Shown: positions 59,387 through 64,000 of the stretch, piece by piece | How the letters are laid out: every line of letters starts with the position of its first letter | Position numbering within the stretch: position 1 is the stretch's first letter | From: JBBQYD01 sp942493075 | GTDB taxonomy: Bacteria > Verrucomicrobiota > Verrucomicrobiia > Limisphaerales > UBA8199 | NCBI GenBank assembly: GCA_942493075.1 | Contig: OW818681.1 | Location: 1,426,001-1,490,000 of the forward strand | Direction: 5' to 3' | Length of the DNA: 64,000 nucleotides | Position numbers and translations under genes: made by a program | The notes under the pieces: generated by a model | What the model was told of the DNA's origin: nothing | Seen by the model: only the letters and a program-made list of their open reading frames with translations | Database searches by the model: none

Positions 59387-61387
59387 CTAGTTTGCTACCT
59401 TTTTCTCCTCACGATATAGGGCCATACGCTCCCTGACCTTTTTTCTCAGAGCCTCATTCCCCGTCTGTTCTGCGATCATTCCCGCCTGTTCCATCACCTT
59501 CAAAGCTGTCCCGTATTCTCCAGCCGCCGCATGAGCCGCAGATAGCGTATCCAGGTACCAGAAATTCGTTCCACCAGTCAGTTCGACGGCTCGGGTTGCC
59601 AGTCGCACGGACTCTGCACCATTGCCCAACTCCCCGGCAGGGTGCGTTGCCACCACCCACGCCAAATTGTTTAGCACCTCGCTCCAATCAGGGCGCAGCG
59701 CCAGGGCTTTTCGGAATTCGGCTGCCGCTTCGGCAGCCAAGCCCTGACGGTAAAGGTTCTCGGCTAGAAGTTGATGCGCCTCCGCATTATCGGGGGCGGT
59801 CTTGGTTGCTATGCGCAAGTGCTCCTGGGCTTCGGCCAAAGCCCCGGCTTCTACCAGGGCTTTGGCTAGAATAACACGGATATCGGCGAAACTCGGGACC
59901 AACTCCAAAGACCTGCGTGCATGCGAAATGGCTGGCTCAAGGTTCTTGCTGGCGGGGGTGGATGCACTGAGCTGTTGGGAATCCAAGGTGCCGCGCTCCT
60001 CGTTCTGGTACTTCAATAAGAACCACGACGCCAGGTTGCCGTGTGCCACCCAATTGTCCTCTGTCACCGAGATCGCATGGGTGAAGAGGGTGGCTGTCGA
60101 ATTCCAAACCTGTACCTGGGAACGGGTCTTTGTGACCAGAGCAGCGATTAACACGACCGAGGCTAAGCCTGCCGCCGCCATTCCTTGCCTGCTCGGGATT
60201 GGTTTGATGCTCCAAACAACCATGATGAAAATGCCAAGCAGGGGAAGGTAAGTGTAACGATCGGCCATGGCTGCGACTCCGACCTGTTTCAAGCCAATGA
60301 CCGGCACCAGCATGCCCAGGAACAGGAACCAGCCCACAGCGAGCCACGGACGTTTCCTCAATTGCACGATTATTACTACACTCGCCAGGATCAGGATCGT
60401 CGCTGCTCCGAGAACGATGCCCCCCGGCCAATGGGAGGGATGGGGATATGGGATGGCAAGGGGATCTGGCCAGAAACACTTTCCCAGGTAACGCACATAC
60501 GACACGACGGCATTCGCGGCGCGGGCGCCGAAGGAGAGCTCTCGGAAGTGTGATCCGGCGTCCTTTTGAACAATCAGGGTCACAACAATCGAACAGGCAG
60601 TCAGGCCCAGAAACGGGAGTTTCTCAAGGAGCACTCGCCGGGACGCCCTGCTGCTGAAAATCGTGAGCGGTTCCCAGCGTCGCAACGGCCAGTAATCCAG
60701 CAGCAGGAGCACAAAGGGCAGGGTGACGAGCATAGGTTTGCTCATCAGGCTTAAAGAAAAACAGAGACATGCCGCCGCGTAGGAATAGAGGCGTTTGAAA
60801 GGCCGCCCTGGGGCGACGTTTCCCCGGTCCGGGGCATCAGCTTGCGCATACCTGGCATAGAAAAATAGTGCCCCTAGTCCAAAAAAGGTGCTCAAGAGAT
60901 CCTTGCGTTCAGAAGCCCATGCCACGGATTCCACGTGTAATGGGTGTATAGCGAAGAGCAGGGCTACAATACCGCACCGCCAGGGTGCTCCAGTCAGCCT
61001 CAGGAGCGTTAGGAACACCAGCAAAGTGTTCACGCTGTGCCAGCCCACGGCTGAGAGGTGGTGGCCGGCTGGGTTCATGCCGAACAACTCCACATCTACC
61101 ATATGGGAAATCCATGTGACGGGGTGCCAATTCGCGGCATGGCCAGTAGTAAAAGCCCATTTGATGCCGTCCCAGGTTAAGCCTCTCTGGACCTGGGAAT
61201 TGTTGGCAAGATAATCCCCATCATCATAGAGCACGAAATCGTTCAGCCGCACCGGCCAATAAGCAAGCAGGGTTGCCAGGAGAAGCCCCAGGCATATCAG
61301 GCCTGACGGGGTGCGGGTGAGCCGGGCCCGGATTGAGGGGGCGTGCTTTGCAGGCCGCGGAGCGGTTCTGGCCGGAGTTGGCTTCAA
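59387..61387 (-). CDS. TMTC-like GT-C membrane glycosyltransferase with TPR tail
   Basis: A 666-residue protein with about ten to twelve transmembrane helices (about 30-420) and a TPR region (about 430-660, AEAHQLLAENLYRQGLAAEA then LNNLAWV). The first extracytoplasmic loop has FVLYDDGDYLANN, the acidic GT-C signature region, and WHPVTWISHMVDVELFGM and HPLHVESVAWASERKD follow. This resembles eukaryotic TMTC O-mannosyltransferases and bacterial relatives that use lipid-linked sugars. It is 25 bases downstream of a paralogue of the same architecture. Confidence 0.88.
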   Translation of the reverse strand: MKPTPARTAPRPAKHAPSIRARLTRTPSGLICLGLLLATLLAYWPVRLNDFVLYDDGDYLANNSQVQRGLTWDGIKWAFTTGHAANWHPVTWISHMVDVELFGMNPAGHHLSAVGWHSVNTLLVFLTLLRLTGAPWRCGIVALLFAIHPLHVESVAWASERKDLLSTFFGLGALFFYARYAQADAPDRGNVAPGRPFKRLYSYAAACLCFSLSLMSKPMLVTLPFVLLLLDYWPLRRWEPLTIFSSRASRRVLLEKLPFLGLTACSIVVTLIVQKDAGSHFRELSFGARAANAVVSYVRYLGKCFWPDPLAIPYPHPSHWPGGIVLGAATILILASVVIIVQLRKRPWLAVGWFLFLGMLVPVIGLKQVGVAAMADRYTYLPLLGIFIMVVWSIKPIPSRQGMAAAGLASVVLIAALVTKTRSQVQVWNSTATLFTHAISVTEDNWVAHGNLASWFLLKYQNEERGTLDSQQLSASTPASKNLEPAISHARRSLELVPSFADIRVILAKALVEAGALAEAQEHLRIATKTAPDNAEAHQLLAENLYRQGLAAEAAAEFRKALALRPDWSEVLNNLAWVVATHPAGELGNGAESVRLATRAVELTGGTNFWYLDTLSAAHAAAGEYGTALKVMEQAGMIAEQTGNEALRKKVRERMALYREEKKVAN

Positions 61388-61412
61388 GGGTTAACAGTTG
61401 GTTTGGATGGGT

Positions 61413-63671
61413 TCATTCAACAATGGCTTTTCCCGCACGGTATTGTTCCAGGCGCGAAACTCCAGCCGCCTTTCCAGCCTCATTCTGGCTTGCCTGATGC
61501 ATGGTGATTACCTTTTCTATAACTTGGATTGCTTCCGCGAAATTGCCATTGGCCGCATGGGCTGCCGCAAGGGTCGAAAGAATCCCCGGCTCTTTGTTCC
61601 CTGTCAGTTCACAGGCCCGGCGGGCAAGCCGGACCGCCTCCTCGCCATTGCGGATGGCAGGTTCCGACCGGGTGGCGAGCAGCCACGCGAGGTTGTTCAG
61701 GGCCTCAGGTTGATCTGGTTGCAACACCAGGAGCCGACGGTATGCGCTAACCGCAGCTTTCATGTTTTGTTGGGTCAAGAATGCCCGGCCAAGCAGCAAT
61801 AGCGCTTCCTGGTTATTCGTGTTAAGGAGGGAGGCCGTTTCAAGGTGCGCCACCGCAGATTCCAGGGCACCGGTCTGAAGCCGGAGTTTTCCGAGGTTCA
61901 AGTGCGCCCCTTCGAAGCCGGGCTCTAAACGTATCGCGTTTTCATAGCAGCCTTGTGCGGAACTCAGATCGCCCTTTAAGAAAAGGGCGTTGGCCAGCGT
62001 GTAATTGGCCTGAACCGAATCAGGCCGCATTGTGACAGCCGCTTGAGCATGTTTAATCGCCTCTTCGGTGTTGCCTTCCAAAAGCAACAAATGCGCGAGA
62101 TTGTTGTGCGCCTCCGGGAGATTTGGCTGGATGGAAAGTGCCTTGCGGTAATGCTCAATCGCCGAGGTGTTCTGCTGCTGATCGGCGAGCAGCATCGCAT
62201 AATGGACGTGCGTTGCGGCATCCTGTGGCGGCAAGCTGAGTGCTTTCTCAAGGTGCTGTCCAGCCGCATGCCATTGTTCCTTCTGGCGCAGGATGGTCGC
62301 TGCGCCAAACAACGCTGGCTTATGATTGGGCTTGATCGCTAATGCCTTTTGGAATTGATCCAAAGCCGCGTCGAGCTCGCGCTGCGCCAGCAGTGCGCTG
62401 CCCAGATTATTATGAGCCAGGTAGTTTCCGGACGTAACTGCTAAGGCCTGTCGAAACAACTGGGAACTTTTGGCCCAGTGCCCAACTTGCTGCCAGGAAA
62501 CACCAGCCCATAAGGCCAGGCACACCACCGCCAGGGAGGATTGCAGCCTCACCCGGGCAGGCGGTCCTTCAGGCAAGCTCCAGATGCCTGCTACAAAGAT
62601 CCCGAGCAGCGGCAGGTAGGTGTAACGGTCAGCCATCGACTGCACTCCCACCTGCACCAGGCCAATGACAGGCACTAGCATGCCTAGAAACCAAAACCAG
62701 CCCGTGAACCAATAGGGTCGTTGTTTCCGTTGCCACCAGGACACTCCAGATATAGCGAGCACTGCTCCTGCGGCAGCCAGTGCCAATGGAAATGAAAAAC
62801 CCAGAGGCAACGGATAAACCACGCTCAGGTTGGCGGGCCAGACTGTTTTGACGAGATATGCCAGAGAGGCAACAGACGCGTTCGCAACGCGAGTAACCCA
62901 TGGAACCGCCTGCAAGGTGGAGACCGCTCCGCCCGCTTGTTGCACCTGGTAAGTAATCACGCAAGAGCCGACCGTAAGCAGGAAGAAGGGAACTTTCTCC
63001 AGCACAACCTGTCTCCAGGAGTGGTTACCGGCGGTTGATCCCAGGCGGTTTAGTGGCCAGTAATCGAGTAATAAAAGTACGAACGGAACCGTGACTAGCA
63101 TGGGCTTGGCCATCAGGCCGATGGCGAAGCAAACCAGGGATGTCACATACCAGAGCCGTCGATGCTCTCGCACATAAGCCACGTAAGCCAGGAGTGTGAG
63201 CAATCCAAAGAAGCCGCTCAGCAGATCCTTGCGCTCCGCTATCCAGGCGACGGATTCCACGTGGAGCGGATGCAAAGCGAACGCCGCAGCTACGAGGACC
63301 GACCGCCAACCCGCGCTGGTCATGCGAAAAAAGAGGGCGAACACGAGGACCGTATTGGCTGCGTGCAGCAAAACGTTGGTCAGGTGGTGCCCATAAGGAC
63401 GCATTCCGAAGAGCTGCACATCCAGCATGTGCGAGACCCAGGTAACAGGGTGCCAGTTGCTCGCGTGGCCGGTGGTAAAGGCCCACTTGATCCCTTGAAA
63501 GGTCAAACCTTGGCGAACAACCCAGTTCTCCGTTACGTAATCCGGGTCATCGAGATTAATGAAATCGTGGCTCAGAGTGCGGGCATAGACAATCGCAGTA
63601 ATCAGCAGCACGAGGGCGCAGGCCCATTGGGACCAGGCTGCGCGGGATTGAGGTGCCGTGGATTTCTGCAT
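61413..63671 (-). CDS. TMTC-like GT-C membrane glycosyltransferase with long TPR tail
   Basis: A 752-residue paralogue of the next gene, sharing NLDDPDYVTENWVVRQGLTF, WHPVTWVSHMLDVQLFGM, HPLHVESVAWIAERKD and SMADRYTYLPLLGIF. The TPR region is longer (about 420-745, at least eight repeats such as AIEHYRKALSIQPNLPEAHN). The tandem pair may glycosylate different exported proteins or use different sugars. It is the first gene of the unit. Confidence 0.88.
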   Translation of the reverse strand: MQKSTAPQSRAAWSQWACALVLLITAIVYARTLSHDFINLDDPDYVTENWVVRQGLTFQGIKWAFTTGHASNWHPVTWVSHMLDVQLFGMRPYGHHLTNVLLHAANTVLVFALFFRMTSAGWRSVLVAAAFALHPLHVESVAWIAERKDLLSGFFGLLTLLAYVAYVREHRRLWYVTSLVCFAIGLMAKPMLVTVPFVLLLLDYWPLNRLGSTAGNHSWRQVVLEKVPFFLLTVGSCVITYQVQQAGGAVSTLQAVPWVTRVANASVASLAYLVKTVWPANLSVVYPLPLGFSFPLALAAAGAVLAISGVSWWQRKQRPYWFTGWFWFLGMLVPVIGLVQVGVQSMADRYTYLPLLGIFVAGIWSLPEGPPARVRLQSSLAVVCLALWAGVSWQQVGHWAKSSQLFRQALAVTSGNYLAHNNLGSALLAQRELDAALDQFQKALAIKPNHKPALFGAATILRQKEQWHAAGQHLEKALSLPPQDAATHVHYAMLLADQQQNTSAIEHYRKALSIQPNLPEAHNNLAHLLLLEGNTEEAIKHAQAAVTMRPDSVQANYTLANALFLKGDLSSAQGCYENAIRLEPGFEGAHLNLGKLRLQTGALESAVAHLETASLLNTNNQEALLLLGRAFLTQQNMKAAVSAYRRLLVLQPDQPEALNNLAWLLATRSEPAIRNGEEAVRLARRACELTGNKEPGILSTLAAAHAANGNFAEAIQVIEKVITMHQASQNEAGKAAGVSRLEQYRAGKAIVE

Positions 63672-64000
63672 GGCGAATGTTCAGCGAGTTCGCAGGCTAT
63701 AAAGCGGAACGACGTGTTTCATTTAGGAGGCAGTTTGGCTGAGAGAAGCGGGATTCGCCAGTCTGGACTGGGTAGGGCGGCATTGCCAAGGCCGCCGATC
63801 CCCGCGTCCCCACGCTGCGGGGGAATGGGTTTCACGCGGAGAAGAATAGCGATCGAGGCGATCCGGATACGTTGCAGTTCAGATTAGCGTTCGATTAGCG
63901 ATCAGCGGTTGAATTGTCTGGGGCTATAGGGCTGTCGTTTCCCTCAAGGTTGCAGTGAGGGTGATACGTTGAACCATCCCGCTCGGGAATGCTGCGGTGC
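63672..64000. other. Gene-free right end with stacked palindromes
   Basis: No reading frame with support in this 329-base end. Three short inverted repeats occur close together: CCAGTC-TG-GACTGG (63758-63771), GGCGGC/GCCGCC (63776-63796) and CCCCGC/GCGGGG (63800-63822). They resemble an interspersed palindromic element, but only one copy is in the window. The promoter of the TMTC-like unit should also lie here. Confidence 0.5.

Overview
The window most resembles a chromosomal segment of a Verrucomicrobiota bacterium (Pedosphaera/Limisphaerales-like). This is inferred from gene content and style, not from a marker-gene search. The signs are a fused SecDF, Tat-exported Gfo/Idh/MocA oxidoreductase, a DUF1080 protein, two TPR membrane proteins of the TMTC type, and large exported proteins ending in a W...FYRL-like tail. 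It is nearly all coding, with core housekeeping genes. I see no rRNA, CRISPR array, insertion sequence, prophage or integrase. Layout 1-10 kb: a DUF1080 fragment cut by the window edge, a small membrane protein, a large FG-GAP/VCBS secreted protein, a DUF5069 protein and aroC. A sodium-pumping decarboxylase operon follows (beta, gamma and biotin-bearing alpha subunits, then the ligase that would biotinylate alpha). Layout 10-20 kb: a Tat-exported oxidoreductase, one CAU tRNA, then an ilvE-mcsA-mcsB-clpC run for protein arginine phosphorylation and Clp unfolding, without ctsR. After that come an orphan receiver protein, an MBL hydrolase, a SpoU methyltransferase and a secreted EEP-fold enzyme. 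Layout 20-31 kb: a glycosyltransferase coupled to glnE, then rplU-rpmA-obg, a small zinc protein, a NamZ-like muramidase, and a decayed locus with a frameshifted DUF1566/photosystem-stability-like gene beside a collapsed remnant that shares its 3' end. Layout 31-46 kb: parA, yajC-secDF-TerC-recJ-ispD on the plus strand, facing def, a PfkB kinase, parB, a NUDIX hydrolase, two tandem cyclophilins (cytosolic and exported) and a multi-PAS histidine kinase on the minus strand. Layout 46-54 kb is the most unusual part. A kinase, a lone STAS protein, a phosphodiesterase-like enzyme, a family-2 glycosyltransferase, a nucleotidyltransferase-like protein, a phosphopantetheinyl transferase and a WecG/TagA/CpsF glycosyltransferase fused to two STAS domains lie together, and the last five overlap head to tail. 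It looks like a cell-envelope or exopolysaccharide module under STAS-type control. Layout 54-64 kb: exported or membrane-anchored hypothetical proteins, panE, a secreted protein with a strong terminator, and two tandem TMTC-like TPR membrane proteins.
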